Assembly: GCF_040183065.1 (NCBI RefSeq)
Contig: NC_091120.1
Location: forward strand, 186,427,627 to 186,491,626
Source of the DNA: Periplaneta americana
Taxonomy: Eukaryota > Arthropoda > Insecta > Blattodea > Blattidae
Direction of reading: 5' to 3'
DNA length: 64,000 nt
Shown: piece after piece, positions 31,425 through 44,215 of the stretch
Numbering within the stretch: the first letter of the stretch is position 1
How the letters are laid out: each line of letters begins with the position of its first letter
The notes under the pieces: model-generated
What the model was told of the DNA's origin: nothing
Seen by the model: the letters and a program-made list of their open reading frames with translations, nothing else
The model's database searches: none
Program-made: the position numbers and the translations under genes

Positions 31425-32940
31425 GTTAGTAGAATTTTAATGACTTGGCATTAATATAGTGCAGGCATGTCAGAAATCAGACTCTAAATGTGCAATTTTG
31501 TGTGCGGATCGCCGGTCTGTGCAGACTGCATCATTCAAGCGTTGCTCTTACCCGTTCTTAGATGGAGGGGTGTACAATAATCTATTCTGCGCTTTTAGGG
31601 TTGGATTTAATAGACATTTGGACATTATAAACACACTTAGCAGAAGGAAAAAAAAACACTGTTATTATCAGTGTCTATATTTGACAATTGTAATACAAGA
31701 AACTTTGGACTTACTCAGTTACACTCCACAAAGTAGTGGTTTGTAAAGCATAATTTATTAATATGATTTTTTATATAGTATTTCAAGAAAAAGAATATTG
31801 CAGTAATTTCTAAACAACAAAAAACGAACAAATATTTCATTTTACGTAGTAGGTACTAATCATTTTAAAGTAATAGACCCTACTCTTTCATTGTTCGTCA
31901 AGTATTATTGTTTATTGGGGCCATTGGTACACAAATGTTGAAGAAAATATTATACTCCCAATTAATTACATGCAGTAGGACATTATGAAGTTTTTTACAC
32001 TGAAATCATTTCCTTGCTGTATGTCAATATAAATTAACATTAATATTAATAAATGATATAAATTAAGCTTAGAATTTAAATTCACATAAGTTTATTTGGA
32101 AAACTTTGAGAGCAAGTATCGACAAGTTGGAAGCGTTACTGAAAGAAATTAAAAGTGTAGTTCTCAAGCTGTGAAGCGACGATATTCTATTTATGTCAGG
32201 TTTAAAGGTTTATTAATGTAAGTATATTAGCATAATATAGTGACGTGAGATGGAAAATTTGCCATGAAATATTTTTTCAGAAAATTTTTCCGCCTTGCAA
32301 ATAGTTGCTTTCTTCGCTCCTTGCAACCTCAAGAGCCTCATATGTATTCCTCATTATCAAAGCTCGGATCTTGGGGACTTGTGTGTCGTGTGCTTGAGTA
32401 AGGTTACAGGCATAACGTACACAAAGCTCACGCTGCAAGTGCTCAGGGACAGTCGTTTGTACTAAGAAAGTGGTCACATCGAATGGCAAGAAGACGAAAG
32501 AATAAACTGTGTCACGTCGAAGCCAATGACATTAAGAGAATTACAGGTAAACGGTCTGTTTGAGGAATTAGAAAATACGTGTTATTCGAATGGGTGTTAT
32601 GGAAGTTTGAAAATGCATTTCTTAAATTTTAGGTACAGAATTTCCTGGAGGAATTCTGAGGAGATACATTATTTTCTTCTAATGCAGAGTTTATATCTTG
32701 TAAGTTGTACCACACATAAACTAGAGCTGGAAACGGGCATTCATTGAAAGACATTGCAGTCCTTTAAATTGATGGAGAATTTGTCCATAGCCATGGATCA
32801 AGTCGTAGAGGGACCTTCCCTAGTAGTGATACACTAATTGAAAACTATTTGCGAGAAAAATTTAGGATATACTGATCTTTCTCAGATACGAGATCTGCTG
32901 AAAATCGAACAGGAAACAGTGACAGTGAAATATTCAGTAT
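31425..32940 (+). other. Gene 2 intron 1, first part, unassigned
   Basis: Short open frames on both strands (for example 32277-32489 minus, 32526-32747 plus) have no motif I recognise and no splice context. They are not called as genes. Confidence 0.4.
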
Positions 32941-33400
32941 TTTATTTAGGCCCAAGACTTTATAATAAAATTTCAAACCATTTTCCAAATTTGAAATTTT
33001 TTTAAATTGAAACTTTTAAAAAAGAATTTTGTAAAATTATCCATGATATATAATAGTAACACATATACTTTTTTTACCTTTTATTTCTATCGACTATATT
33101 CATGTTTTTATCGAATATCACTGGCTTCTGTCGGATTGTCAATTTATATTAAATGTGTATTTTTCTCTCGTTTTCCCTTTCTTCTTTATTCTTGCTCTTG
33201 TGTTGTACTTATTGGTTTGAATTAAGTTAATTACTGTATTTAGTAAACTGTCCTTGTAAATTTTATGTTATATTATTCACTAAGACCACACCGTACACGA
33301 GCCTGACTCTTACGGTAGTGGCTAGAAACATTTTTATTTTATAAATGCAATTTGTACTCACTAGGTAGCTAGTTAAAATAAATAAAATAAAAAAATTAAA
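32941..33400 (+). mobile_element. LINE 3' end (same family as 40480-42785)
   Basis: GGCCCAAGACTTTATAATAA, CCATGATATATAATAGTAAC and TTACGGTAGTGGCTAGAAA match the elements at 41290-41396 and 42484-42785. This copy lacks the TA transposon and so shows the empty site. It is 5'-truncated and non-coding. Confidence 0.85.
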
Positions 33401-33404
33401 GTTT

Positions 33405-34300
33405 GCTCCCGTCACTTCATGTGACGTGGAAATAAGTTTCCTTCGTTTCAAATCATGTTTAACTAACAGACGAAGAATTTATGGGTTCGAAAATCTTCGA
33501 ATGCATGTAGTCATACACTGTAATGAAATGTACAGAGCAGAACTGTAAATTTGATGTATTTTGCATGTTTATTTATATATATGCTATAAAATTAGATGTT
33601 TCAACCTATCATAATATTATCATTATGTTGTTCCAGCCAGGAACCACTTTTATAGCAGACCTGACAGTACCTCCGTGCTGGAAGCGGGAGTTTGTTGACA
33701 TTGAAGTCCGGTCGCTTAGCCACGTTCAAAGACACAAGTTCCCAACTTCCGAGCTTTGCTCATTATATTCTCATCACTTACCAGCTTATGAAATGAGTGT
33801 CATAAGTCATCTAATTTCTGATGGTTGTGTTAGTACAGACTAAAAAACAACGCCATTGTCAAGTTCGTTTTGCCGTGAGAGTACTGATTAAGAAATAAGC
33901 GCTGGTAATATCATATTTTGAGAACTTTACTAATCTGATCTGAACTGTCACAAGACTATTACCTCGACATGGGCTGATGAAAGCCTTTCATTTTAAAATA
34001 ATTATTGTTGGCTGAGGAAAACATTATAACAATTATGTTATATGATTCGTAACTTCTCTTCTTCTTTATCTGTGAACTCCTCACTTTATTTACCATAACT
34101 CTTTCACAGACATAGCCAAATCAGCACCCGTACTGAAACTGCATTACTGAAACAAAAGCTGATATGCTGTTGCAGGTCTGTATAGCCCTGTCGCGTTCCC
34201 CTCCAAAGTGATTCACTCCCTCCAGGTAGGGGAATAGAAAGTGCACATCGCACAGAGACTACTACACAATGTGCAGGGTTTTGGAATGGCTGGTCTAGCG
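33405..34300 (+). other. Gene 2 intron 1, unassigned
   Basis: Nothing recognised. An open frame ending at 33843 has no family resemblance I can name. Confidence 0.35.
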
Positions 34301-34301
34301 T

Positions 34302-35417
34302 GCGGGCTATTCCATATGAAATCGATCAGTAAAAAACCTCGCATTTTTTAATACTCTAATTTTTTCCCTATTTACACAAGGTACTGAGGAGAGTGCATTT
34401 TCAAAAATATACTATCGAAAGTCAAACTGTTTTCGTACCATTGAGCGACAAATTTAGCGTATTTTTTTTAAAAACAAGCCTCTTTCAGCGCTCAGAACTC
34501 TGGAACCATTTACTGCAGAACATTGAACGGGAGCTCATTTTGAAGCTGACATTTAGTAAGTTATGATAAGAAGTAATACTTATTTTTATTGTATATAGAG
34601 AGACAGATAATCTGATTTTACTTACTTTTAGGCTTTTCGCCCATTTGTAAAAATGTAAATAATATTAAGAAAAAACCTTTCATTATTAAGAGGGATTCGG
34701 CATTGTTTGCTTAGTGTCTCGGCAATAAGTTTCGAGGGTATTAAATAAATTATTTTCACACGCCTAGACTTGAACGGTGCAGTACCCCACACACTGGCCG
34801 AGAGCTGAAGATAAGCGAGCATTGTTCATGAAAACTTGTGATAAAGCTAGCCCAGCCATGACTGCTAGACGACACATCACGTGTTTGTCTCCTGGCCTTG
34901 CTTGTCTCGACTACCTACAGTCAGCTGGTTAGTTCACGCGCGTACTATTTATTTTCTTTATTTGTTATATTAAATACTTTCTTATCAACGGTGCACCTGT
35001 AAAAAATATGTGTTTATTTGTACTTTCAACGCGGAATCTAACCATATATTTTAAAAATATTTTTTCGTGGGCAAAGGCGTCTTAATGAAGAAAAATATAA
35101 ATTTCTCCATTTCCATAAAAAGTAAGAAAAACTGTTTACATGTTAATATAAACTATAATTTCTAAGCATCGAAATAAACCATGATTTTGATCATTGGGTG
35201 AAAGGGTTTCGGAGCCACAACAGTTTAAAGTTGCTAATTTTATGAAAATACGATAAATTTAAAAATTTTTAATTTAAACACTATGAAGTTATGATGCCTC
35301 AAACTTTGCACAAAGCATTGTATCACAGTTGTCTACGGACAGAAAAAGTTTCATTGTATTTAAAAATTGCAAGGTCAATTTTCTCTATATTTCGGTCGAT
35401 TTGAGATGGAATAGCCC
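34302..35417. mobile_element. TIR element, 1.1 kb, ends GGGCTATTCCAT...
   Basis: GGGCTATTCCATATGAAATC at the left is mirrored by GATTTGAGATGGAATAGCCC at the right, so TIRs are ~25 bp with few mismatches. No transposase recognised. Target duplication unclear. Confidence 0.75.
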
Positions 35418-35419
35418 GT

Positions 35420-36090
35420 ACGTATAACGCGACTTGATCCGTTGTTTCGCGAATTCAGCGACATGTCATAGACCTTAAATACGACAAACATTGATTTGAA
35501 GCTTAGTTTTAAAAGAAAATTTCCGGATCATTTCTCCTCTCTTCCAGGGTACTATTTTTCGAGGCCGGGAGGCGCCAGGGCACTTTTATGATTTTCATAT
35601 CGTCGAATTTTGCATTTATAAGAAGTTACATTTTTTTCATGTCTAAACAATATCTCATAATGAAGTGTACTCCGCAAACCCAACAACCTCTATATCTAAT
35701 GTCGAATACATGTATTTTCCTCTGACATTCCATAATTAATCCTACGGAAATGATGATGATGATGGTGATGATCAGGCTTCGAGACTTTGGACCCGATACA
35801 ATAAGTTTACTGTGCATGTACTATAGGTTGTTGACTCGCTGCAGGTAGTGAAAGGTAGAGATGTGTTGAGGTAACAACGTTGCTATTTATAGTAGAGTAC
35901 GGTAGTATGGGGAAACATACACATAATTATGTACATTATGAAAGTAAATATACATTACACAATGACAATGTCAAAAGAATTTGAAAAGCACATATTCTCC
36001 TGTCTTTTATAAGCATTTGTGTTTAATTATACACAGTGTTAATGGTGGAAATAAACATGTAGCAATTTTAATTTTTGTTTTTTTTTTTTT
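35420..36090. other. Gene 2 intron 1, unassigned, with short (GAT)n
   Basis: Only a (GAT)n run near 35747-35775 is notable. Confidence 0.4.
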
Positions 36091-36502
36091 TTTGCGATGC
36101 TCAGAAAGGTCAGTTTGTTTACAAAGTTGAATGCTTTTGCAAAGAAGTACGGGAAGAATTATTTAACAGTAGACGGAGAAAATATTGTCTGTAAAGTCTG
36201 TGTTGTGACATTAAGGGGGTGTAGAAGACAGGGGTGTATAGAACGCCACTGCAATTTAAAAAGGCATATTAAACACGACAAAAATTATTAGTAAGAAAAA
36301 TGAATAAAGAAATTTTAAACAGCGTAAATACGCCTTCAAGCAGCACACCGAACACATTTTTCAAAGAATTGTGCGAAATGATTATTCACACGAACATTCC
36401 TTTTAATGTAGTTAACAATCCATACTTCAAAACATTCATTAAAAAATAGTAAAAATACACTGAGAAATCAGTTCCTTCCGATACCACCCAGCACACAACA
36501 TA

Positions 36503-38868
36503 CAGGGTGATTCACGAGGAGTTACCGTCGCTTACAGAGCTTATTTCCAAAGAAATTCTGAGCAAAAAATGTCATATACACATTTTTTCTAATCTCAATA
36601 TTTTCAAAGTTATACTAATTTGAAATTGTTTGTAAAATACATTTTTTCTTTTTTTTTAAGGGAAAAAGAATATTACAAATAGAGAATGAAATATTCAGAA
36701 GTATCATTTCATTAATTGGCTAGTGTTCTGAAGATAAAAATATGTTGTTAGTTGCTTTGTGCAGATTTTGTTTTTCAGTTTTTAACTAAAAATGGCATTA
36801 TTCCTACGTAGTTATCACAAAAATTGTTACAAGTTATACAACTTTAGGAACTTAATTCTTTACAGTTTAATTATGCATTCTAATGTACTTACTTACTTAC
36901 AAATGGCTTTTAAGGAACCGAAGGTTCATTGCCGCCCTCACATAAACCAGCCATCGGTCCCTATCCTGAGCAAGATTAATCCAGTCTCTATCATCATATC
37001 CCACCTCCCTCAAATCCATTTTAATATTATCCTCCTATCTACGTCTCGGCCTCCCCAAAGGTCTTTTTCCCTCCGGTCTCCCGACTAACACACTATATGC
37101 ATTCCTGGATTCGCCCATACGTGCTACATGCCCTGCCCATCGCAAACGTCTAGATTTAATGTTCCTAATTATGTCAGGTGAAGAATACAATGCGTGCAGT
37201 TCTGTGTTGTGTAACTTTCTCCATTCTCCTGTAACTTCATCCCTCTTAGCCCCAAATATTTTCCTAAGCGCCTTATTCTCAAACACCCTTAACCTATGTT
37301 CCTCTCTCAAAGTGAGAGTCCAAGTTTCACAACCATACAGAACAACCGGTAATACAACTGTTTTATAAATTCTAACTTTCAGATTTTTTGACAGCAGACT
37401 AGATGATAAAAGCTTCTCAACCGAATAATAACAGGCATTTCCCATATTTATTCTGTGTTTAGTTTCCTCCCGAGTGTCATTTATATTTGTTACTGTTGCT
37501 CCAAGATATTTGAATTTTTCCATCCCTTCGAAGGATAAATCTCCAATTTTTATATTTCCATTTCGTACAATATTCTGGTCACGAGACATAATCATATACT
37601 TCGTCTTTTCGGGATTTACTTCCAAACCGATCGCTTTACTTCCTTCAAGTAAAATTTCCGTGTTTTCCCTAATCGTTTGTGGATTTTCTCCTAAGATATT
37701 CACGTCATCCGCATAGACAAGAAGCTGATGTAACCCGTTCAATTCCAAACCCTCTGTGTTATCCTGAACTTTCCTAATGGCATATTCTAAAGCGAAGTTA
37801 AAAAGTAAAGGTGATAGTGCATCTCCCTGCTTTAGCCCGCAGTGAATTGGAAAAGCATCAGATAGAAACTGACCTATACGGACTCTGCTGTATGTTTCAC
37901 AGAGACACATTTTAATTAATCGAACTAGTTTCTTGGGAATATCAAATTCAATAAGAATATCATATAATAATTCCCTCTTAACCGAGTCATATGCCTTTTT
38001 GAAATCTATGAATAACTGATGTACTGTACCCTTATACTCCTATTTTTCTCCATTATCTGTCGAATACAAAAAATCTGCTCAATAGTCGATCTATTACGCC
38101 TAAAACCACACTGATGATCCCCAATAATTTCATCTACGTACGGAGTTAATCTTCTCAAAAGAATATTGGACAAAATTTTGTACGACGTCAACAAAAGTGA
38201 TATTCCTCGAAAGTTACCACAGTTGGTTTTGTCCCCCTTCTTAAAAATAGGTACAATTATGGACTCCTTCCATTGTTCTGGTACAATTTCCTTTTCCCAA
38301 ATAGCAAGTAGAAGTTTATAAATTTCGCTATATAATGCACTTCCACCCTCTTGTAGTAATTCTGCTGGAATTTGATCGATACCTGGAGACTTGTACTTTT
38401 TCAGATTTTCTATCGCAATTTCGACTTCTGAAAGCGTGGGTGCAGGTATAAATGGCTCAGCAGTTATCCTAATGTACAGTCTTGAATAATTTACAAGAGT
38501 GGCGTGCTTTGTAAACAATTGTTGTGATAAATGCGTAGGAAAATGTAATTTTGTACCGTAGTTAAAAATCGGAAAAAAAAAAAAATAATAATAATTCTGT
38601 AGGCTACGAAGCAACAATGGAGTCCAAAACACATTTTTAGCTTCAGAATACTAGCTAATTAAGTAATGATACTCCTGAATAGTTCATTCTTTATCTGTAA
38701 TATTCTTTTACCCTTCAAACTCAAGAATAATGTTATTTTACAAACAATTTCAAAATAGGTAACTCTGAAAATATTGAGATTAGGACAAATGTTTATATGG
38801 CTTTTTTGCTCAGAATGTCTTCAGAAATAAGCTTCGTTAAGAACGGTAAATCCTCGTGAATCACCCTG
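36503..38868. mobile_element. TIR transposon with ~130 bp ends and TA target site, carrying a LINE
   Basis: The left end CAGGGTGATTCACGAGGAG and right end CTCGTGAATCACCCTG are inverted, and complementarity extends ~130 bp through blocks such as AATCTCAATATTTTCA/TGAAAATATTGAGATT. TA flanks it (36501-36502, 38869-38870). Without the inner LINE (36899-38468) the element is ~790 bp and non-coding, hence non-autonomous. Confidence 0.88.
36899..38468 (-). pseudogene. LINE reverse transcriptase, 5'-truncated, one frameshift
   Basis: On the minus strand RT motifs appear in order: [41 protein letters not shown] (catalytic Asp), [10 protein letters not shown], and V-Y-A-D-D-V (catalytic pair). The C-terminal [12 protein letters not shown] and G-R-P-R-R-R follow. 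A one-base shift near 38030-38050 breaks the frame. The 3' end has a (TTAC)n tail, and the insertion is bounded by CTAATGTAC at 36890-36898 and 38469-38477. The architecture is RTE/CR1-like. The 3' end of this family forms the array at 62164-63027. Confidence 0.93.
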
Positions 38869-39025
38869 TATTTGACCACTTGTTACGAGAATGTGCTAAA
38901 TAACATCAGGAAGAATGTAGCAGAGAACGAAATCTGGTTGTCCATAGATTCGACTACGGAAGGAACACCGCGTAAAAGAACGTTGCATATAGAATTTGTG
39001 TTTATTATTATTATTATCTTTCCAG

Positions 39026-39150
39026 GGAGTTAAAATTCACTATGTTGAGAAAGGAGACAGATCTAAACCACTCATGCTGTTTCTGCACGGGTTTCCGGAA
39101 TTCTGGTACTCATGGAGATATCAGATGAAAGAGTTTTCCAAGGATTACTG
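39026..39150 (+). CDS. Epoxide hydrolase gene 2, exon 2 (HGFP oxyanion motif)
   Basis: Acceptor CTTTCCAG precedes 39026 and donor GTGAGT follows 39150. It encodes G-V-K-I-H-Y-V-E-K-G-D, then L-M-L-F-L-H-G-F-P-E-F-W-Y-S-W-R. H-G-F-P shapes the oxyanion hole and F-W-Y-S-W-R is standard for the family. The exon ends with the first two bases of the Trp codon that the exon at 49133 completes (K-D-Y-W-T-V-A). The equivalent exon of gene 1 is outside the window. Confidence 0.95.
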
Positions 39151-39280
39151 GTGAGTTCAGTTTTTAAGCTGCCGTAATAATATGCCATTGCACAGAAACT
39201 TATAATATGTGTGCATAATATTTAGTTTATTGGAAGAATCACCATAGATAATAACCTAGTTTTAGTAGTATTTTTGGTAT

Positions 39281-39282
<2 letters not shown>

Positions 39283-39321
<39 letters not shown>

Positions 39322-40279
39322 CTGGTAGAGATAAGGTCGTTAGGCCAACTCTGCCCCTCTACCAGGACATTCCAACTATAATATGAAGAATAAAATTACA
39401 ATTAGTATTAAATTTACAATTACAATTACAAATAAAATTACAATTAGAATTAAATTTACAATAAATTACAATTACAATAAAAATCAAAGTACGAAAAGAT
39501 TACCTGACTAATGAAAGCTAGATAATTTATCATAGAAAAATAAAGAATATTTTATATTTACTGAATTACAAATTAAACCTAAAATAACAAAATTGTATAG
39601 TGATGAAATTACCGGATATTGAAATATTTTGTGATAGATTAAGAGAACTATTTACAAGAAACCATGTCTGAAAAAGTCTCAATTACTGACCAAGTGCCTA
39701 GTAAGTTTGCGTTTGAATTGAGTTTTATTTCAACAGTCCCTGATGCTAGCAGGTAGCGAATTCCAGAGTCTTGGCAGAGTTATTGTGAAAGAGGATGAGT
39801 ATGAGGAGGTGCGATGGGATAGTATTGTTCGTATTGTTTCATGGCGAGAGCGTGTGTTCAGATTATGGTGGGAAGAAACGTAAGTGAAGCGAGACGACAG
39901 GTACGAAGGAATAGAAGAGTTCAATATTTCGAAGAGAAATAGAATTTAATGTAAATTTAGTTTCTTATCTAGTTTAAGCCAACCTATTGCTTCCAGGAAT
40001 GGGGTAATATTTGCGAACATTGCTTACAAAACGTACACACAAATTATGAGCACGTTGAAGTTTCGTTTTGTTGTTGCTGGAGAGGTCAGTCAGTAAAATG
40101 TCAGCAGAGTCAAAATAGGGAAATACAAGTGTCTGCACAAGGGACTTTTTTAAGCAAGAAGGGAAATGAACATTTATCCTTTTTAGCACATGAATAATAG
40201 AATATACTTTTCTACGGGTTTCTGTGATTTGCATGTCCCAGTTGAGATTATTATCCATGTGAATGCCACCTTGTAACAC
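39283..40279 (-). pseudogene. LINE (family F) C-terminal fragment with (AAAT)n tail
   Basis: Minus-strand frames include I-H-M-D-N-N-L-N-W-D-M-Q-I, L-V-Q-T-L-V-F-P-Y-F-D-S-A-D-I-L-L and P-R-L-W-N-S-L-P-A-S-I-R-D. The 3' UTR has GCCTAACGACCTTATCTC-type sequence and a tetranucleotide tail at 39283-39320. Relatives: 42980-44215, 58470-59302, 63640-64000. Confidence 0.8.
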
Positions 40280-40479
40280 AAATGGAAATCAGTTGAAATC
40301 CGATGAATTCCAAAAGGATCTATCGGTATGATTGGACGTATTCTTTTTTAGACAATACAAAACATATTGGAGGACTATATCGGATTATGCAATCAAGGAC
40401 GACCATTTTCATCCAAAACTTTATGACATATACCATTGTCTCACTCTGCACTCATTTATAATATATAATAAGCTTATAA

Positions 40480-42785
40480 TCTTATTTATAATAGATATTA
40501 ATAATTTGTTCAAAATTGATCTAAAGAAATATGGTTGTAATTTTCTTTTGCAGATGATACTCTACTAACATTTAATGGGGAAATTGGGATAACACTTACT
40601 TAAATGCTAGTAATGGAATTAACGTAATGAAAAATTGGCTTGACTCTAATCTCCTGTCCTTAAATAGTAATAAATCTACCAATATTCAATTTTCTCTAAC
40701 AACGAAAGGTTTACCTCCACCTATGAATAATTATCACTTAGTAATACATAATATTTCATGTAATGAATTAACAAATAATTATTGTAATTGCCCACATCTA
40801 ACACCTTCACACAAGTTAAATATTTAGGAATTATTACAGATCAGCATTTACTTTGGGATAAACAAATTGGTTTTATGTGTACAAGTATAAGAAAGACAAT
40901 TTATAAATTCATAATACTTCGAAATTTTATCACTAAGGAAGCACTGGGAATAATATTTTTAGCTTTAGTATAATCATTAATACAATATGGTATAATAAAT
41001 TTGGGTGGAGTAGCATCATCTGTACTTAATCCATTAATTTTATTACATAGAAGATTAATAAAAATTTGTCTAACCAAAAATATGGACTACCCAACAAATT
41101 TAATTTATACAGAGTTTAAAGTATTAACTAATGAAGAAAATTATAAATACAGTTTACTAACTTACTACCACAGAAATCAAATAAAACATAAATCTAATCG
41201 ACAGGAATGTCGTACTCGAAGACAAAAGTCTACTTTCCCATTAATTGAGCTTAAATGTCAAACAAGTGCAGCTCTTAAACATGGTGCTAGTTTCGGCCCA
41301 AGACTTTATAATAAAATTACAAACCATTTTCCACATTTGAAATATTTTAAAATTGAAGCTTTTAAAAAATAAATTTATAAAATTATTCATGATATACAGA
41401 GACAGCATTTTATTTTTACTAAACATTTTAATATTACCGTGGCTATGCCTTTGGATTAATGGTTGCGACCCGGAAACACCTTTTGTTACCACCTTCCACG
41501 ACTGGAGTTCGGTGATACTGGCATAAAATACAAACAGATAACTTTACGTAAAGTAGGAAATATTGCAATTTTGAGTTTGATAATTTTCATTAGGTTTTGT
41601 TTAATCAAAATACAGTACAGTTTTAACAATAAGTGTTTTTACTCACGAACTGAGTTATCCATGGGAACGTATTCATTATGCAGTGTATATTATACTGTCT
41701 ACAGCACATTAGCATACAATATAGAGTAAGAAGTTAAAATTAAAAATAATCATAATATGAATATTTAAACACATTTTTGAAAATGTTGACCGTTCATTTC
41801 TATACAAACTTCATTTCTAATGTGTATATTATAGCACTATAGAGTATTGTACGTAATTCCAATTACCAGGTTCATACTTCGTATCAGTAACTCATGTTGA
41901 AATAATTCTGTACCCACTCTATAAAAGAGTACCTTACGTACTGTAAATTCAATCTTCACTTCGGTCCGATCCGTAAAAGATAAAATTACTCGGACATGCT
42001 ATCTACTGTCCGTCCAAGTGGTTATGTCGTAGGGTCGTAGAAAGGGAGGAAATCACGTGACAGTTAATTACTTAACGAGGCCCTTTTATTTAAGTTATTT
42101 TAAACAGTTGTATAATATTACGTAGAAGTCCAAATCCTAACAAAAATTAATGTTCTCAGAAAAGAGCTAAGACAGCCCAGCCACTAGCCTTTACAGAGAG
42201 GCGAATAGAAGCAGGTGGGGGAAACCGGGATGCGACGTAGGCAAATGGACGACAGTACCTGTGCGAAAATGATTCAATATTGAAAGCTCTTTCGTCACTG
42301 GAAAACGCGAACATATTTTTGGAACATACTGTTTACTATGACCGTAAGGCTACTATGTCTGTATATGCGGTCTTGGATCTGGTGGAGGACGGTTGAACGT
42401 CATTAGTAGAAGGGGTGGGAGTGAACTACATTCAAAAACTCAGGTACAATAGAAATTGAAGTAAAAATAAAATTATGTCCCTGTGTAATATTAACAAATG
42501 TGTGTATTTTTTTACCTTTTATTTCTGTCGACTATATTCTTGTTTTTGTTGAATATCACTGGCTTCTGTCTGATTGTCAATTTATATTAAATGTGTTTTT
42601 CTCTCTTTTTCTCTTTCTTCTTTTTTTTTTTTACTTTTGTGTGTTATTTATTGATTTGAATTAAGTTACTGTATTTAGTAAACTGTCGAGCCTGGCTCTT
42701 ACGGTAGTGGCTAGAAATATTTTTGTTCTATAATTTTAATTTGTACTCGCTAGCTAACTAGTTAAATAAATTTAATTAATTAAAT
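40480..42785 (+). pseudogene. LINE RT C-terminal part and 3' UTR, split by TA transposon
   Basis: T-T-T-G-C-A-G-A-T-G-A-T near 40548 encodes F-A-D-D, the RT catalytic pair, reached after a frameshift from the upstream frame. Then follow M-K-N-W-L-D-S-N-L-L-S-L-N, V-K-Y-L-G-I-I-T-D, H-R-R-L-I-K-I-C-L and F-G-P-R-L-Y-N-K-I-T-N-H-F-P, ending at 41370. The 3' UTR continues after the transposon (42484-42785). The element is truncated and frameshifted. Confidence 0.85.
41397..42483. mobile_element. TA-inserting DNA transposon, copy 4, nested in a LINE
   Basis: 1087 bp, left CAGAGACAGCATTTTATTT (two substitutions), right AAATAAAATTATGTCCCTG. Flanks are TA / TG. The intact LINE copy at 33043-33060 (ATGATATATAATAGTAAC) is the empty site. 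Confidence 0.9.
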
Positions 42786-42979
42786 TCATTTCTCTACAAT
42801 CAATTACAGTCACCGCGATTCAAAGACATGATTCGATAAGCATTTTATAAAACAGCATACATTAATGATCCCGTTGAATGGTTTGAAGAGCGAAACAGTA
42901 TGCTTTTCACATACCAGGAGTTAATTTTTGCGATATTAGTGAAGATTCTTTCTATATCAGGTGCTCATGATGCACTGTA

Positions 42980-43879
42980 AAGTTCTGCTTTGATCATTTT
43001 ATGAATGCTGGTGACTTGTACTTTTCCCACTGCCGCATTTTTGTTCATTAAGAAACATGACTTGAATCAAGTTTCTTCATGGGCGAGAAAGTTCGGACTT
43101 TGGTTAAATGCTAGTAAGCCACAAGCTATAATAATTGGACTTAAGAGACTACTGAACACAATGAACAACAGACATATCCCAATTATTACAGTAAATAATG
43201 CCACTATTCTGTACCATTCCGTCGTCAGAAACCTCGGCATTTTCTTGGACGAAAATTTAAATTGGCAATGCCAAATAAAGGAAATATCCAAGAGAGTGTG
43301 CTATACCATGCATTCTCTTAACCGTTCAGAAACTTCCTCCCGCCAGAATTAAAACAGACTTTAGTGCAAACCCTCGTACTACCACTGTTTGACTATTGCG
43401 ACGTAATACTTACAGACTTGACAACTGACCTTTCGAACAAGCTGCAGCTGTCAGATTCATCAGCAATGCTCACAAATTTGACCACATTATACCCTCGTTC
43501 AAATCTTTATCCTGGCTGCAACTTAGTAACCGTAGAACACTTCATTCGCTCTCTCTTCTGTTTCGAGTTCTCCACACTTCTACTTCAAATTATCTTCGTT
43601 CCAGGTTTAACTACTTATCCTCCAATCACAATCTAAACACCAGGTCACAGGAGAGCCAAACCCTAGCAATTCCTGCCCACAGAACATCCCACTATTCATC
43701 CTCTTTTACTGTCTCAGTCCCCCGTGAATGGAATTCTCTACCTCAGAAGATAAGGGGCTGCCAGACAATAACCACTTTCAAGAAAAGGCTAAACGATTTC
43801 TTACGGGCGCAGTCAAATTGAAGTCATATTGTGATCGAGTTTAATCAATTTAATTTAGGTATGACTATCATTACTATTA

Positions 43880-43938
<59 letters not shown>

Positions 43939-44146
43939 TTATTGGTGTTGTGAAGATGAAAAGAATTGTCATTGTATTATATTAATTATGTATTATATTG
44001 TCTTGTATTATAGTATTGTATTGCTTTGAATTGTATTGTATTATGTTATATTCATAGCATTGTAGTAATTTTCTATCATACTGGTTGAGTGGAAGAGAAG
44101 GCCGAATGGCCTTAACTCTGCCAGTTAAAATAAACCATTATTATTA

Positions 44147-44204
<58 letters not shown>

Positions 44205-44215
44205 ATCATCAAATA
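42980..44215 (+). pseudogene. LINE (family F) C-terminal fragment with (ATT)n tail
   Basis: Frames read W-A-R-K-F-G-L-W-L-N-A-S-K, V-R-N-L-G-I-F-L-D-E-N-L-N-W-Q, L-V-Q-T-L-V-L-P-L-F-D-Y-C-D-V-I-L-T-D and later R-E-W-N-S-L-P, with frameshifts. The 3' UTR contains AGTGGAAGAGAAGGCCGAAT and ends in ATT repeats (44140-44202). An internal (ATT)n lies at 43875-43937. Confidence 0.82.

Larger units (their letters stand above)
36091..39005 (+). pseudogene. hAT-type transposase (CGGBP1/BED-like) split by nested transposon
   Basis: 36097-36291 encodes K-L-N-A-F-A-K-K-Y-G-K-N-Y, then C-K-V-C...H-C-N-L-K-R-H, a BED/CGGBP1-like zinc finger. After a stop and a shifted frame, F-F-K-E-L-C-E-M-I-I and P-F-N-V-V-N-N-P-Y-F-K follow up to 36502. 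The frame resumes at 38869 with C-Y-E-N-V-L-N-N-I-R, E-I-W-L-S-I-D-S-T-T-E-G and R-T-L-H-I-E-F, as hAT-family CGGBP1-like proteins do. The gap is a TA-flanked transposon (36503-38868). It lies just before exon 2 of gene 2 and is dead (stops, truncation). Confidence 0.72.

Noticed and set aside
32277..32489. Minus-strand 70-codon frame in gene 2 intron 1
   Set aside because: No recognisable motif, no splice context, and length within chance expectation.
33523..33843. 106-codon frame preceded by a good acceptor-like tract at ~33637
   Set aside because: Could be an exon of an unknown gene, but it would interrupt gene 2 (exon 1 joins 39026 in perfect phase and family alignment), and no family match is recognised.
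36097..36291. Functional zinc-finger gene in gene 2 intron 1
   Set aside because: It is the N-terminal part of a broken hAT transposase, with a stop soon after and a transposon inserted in the middle.
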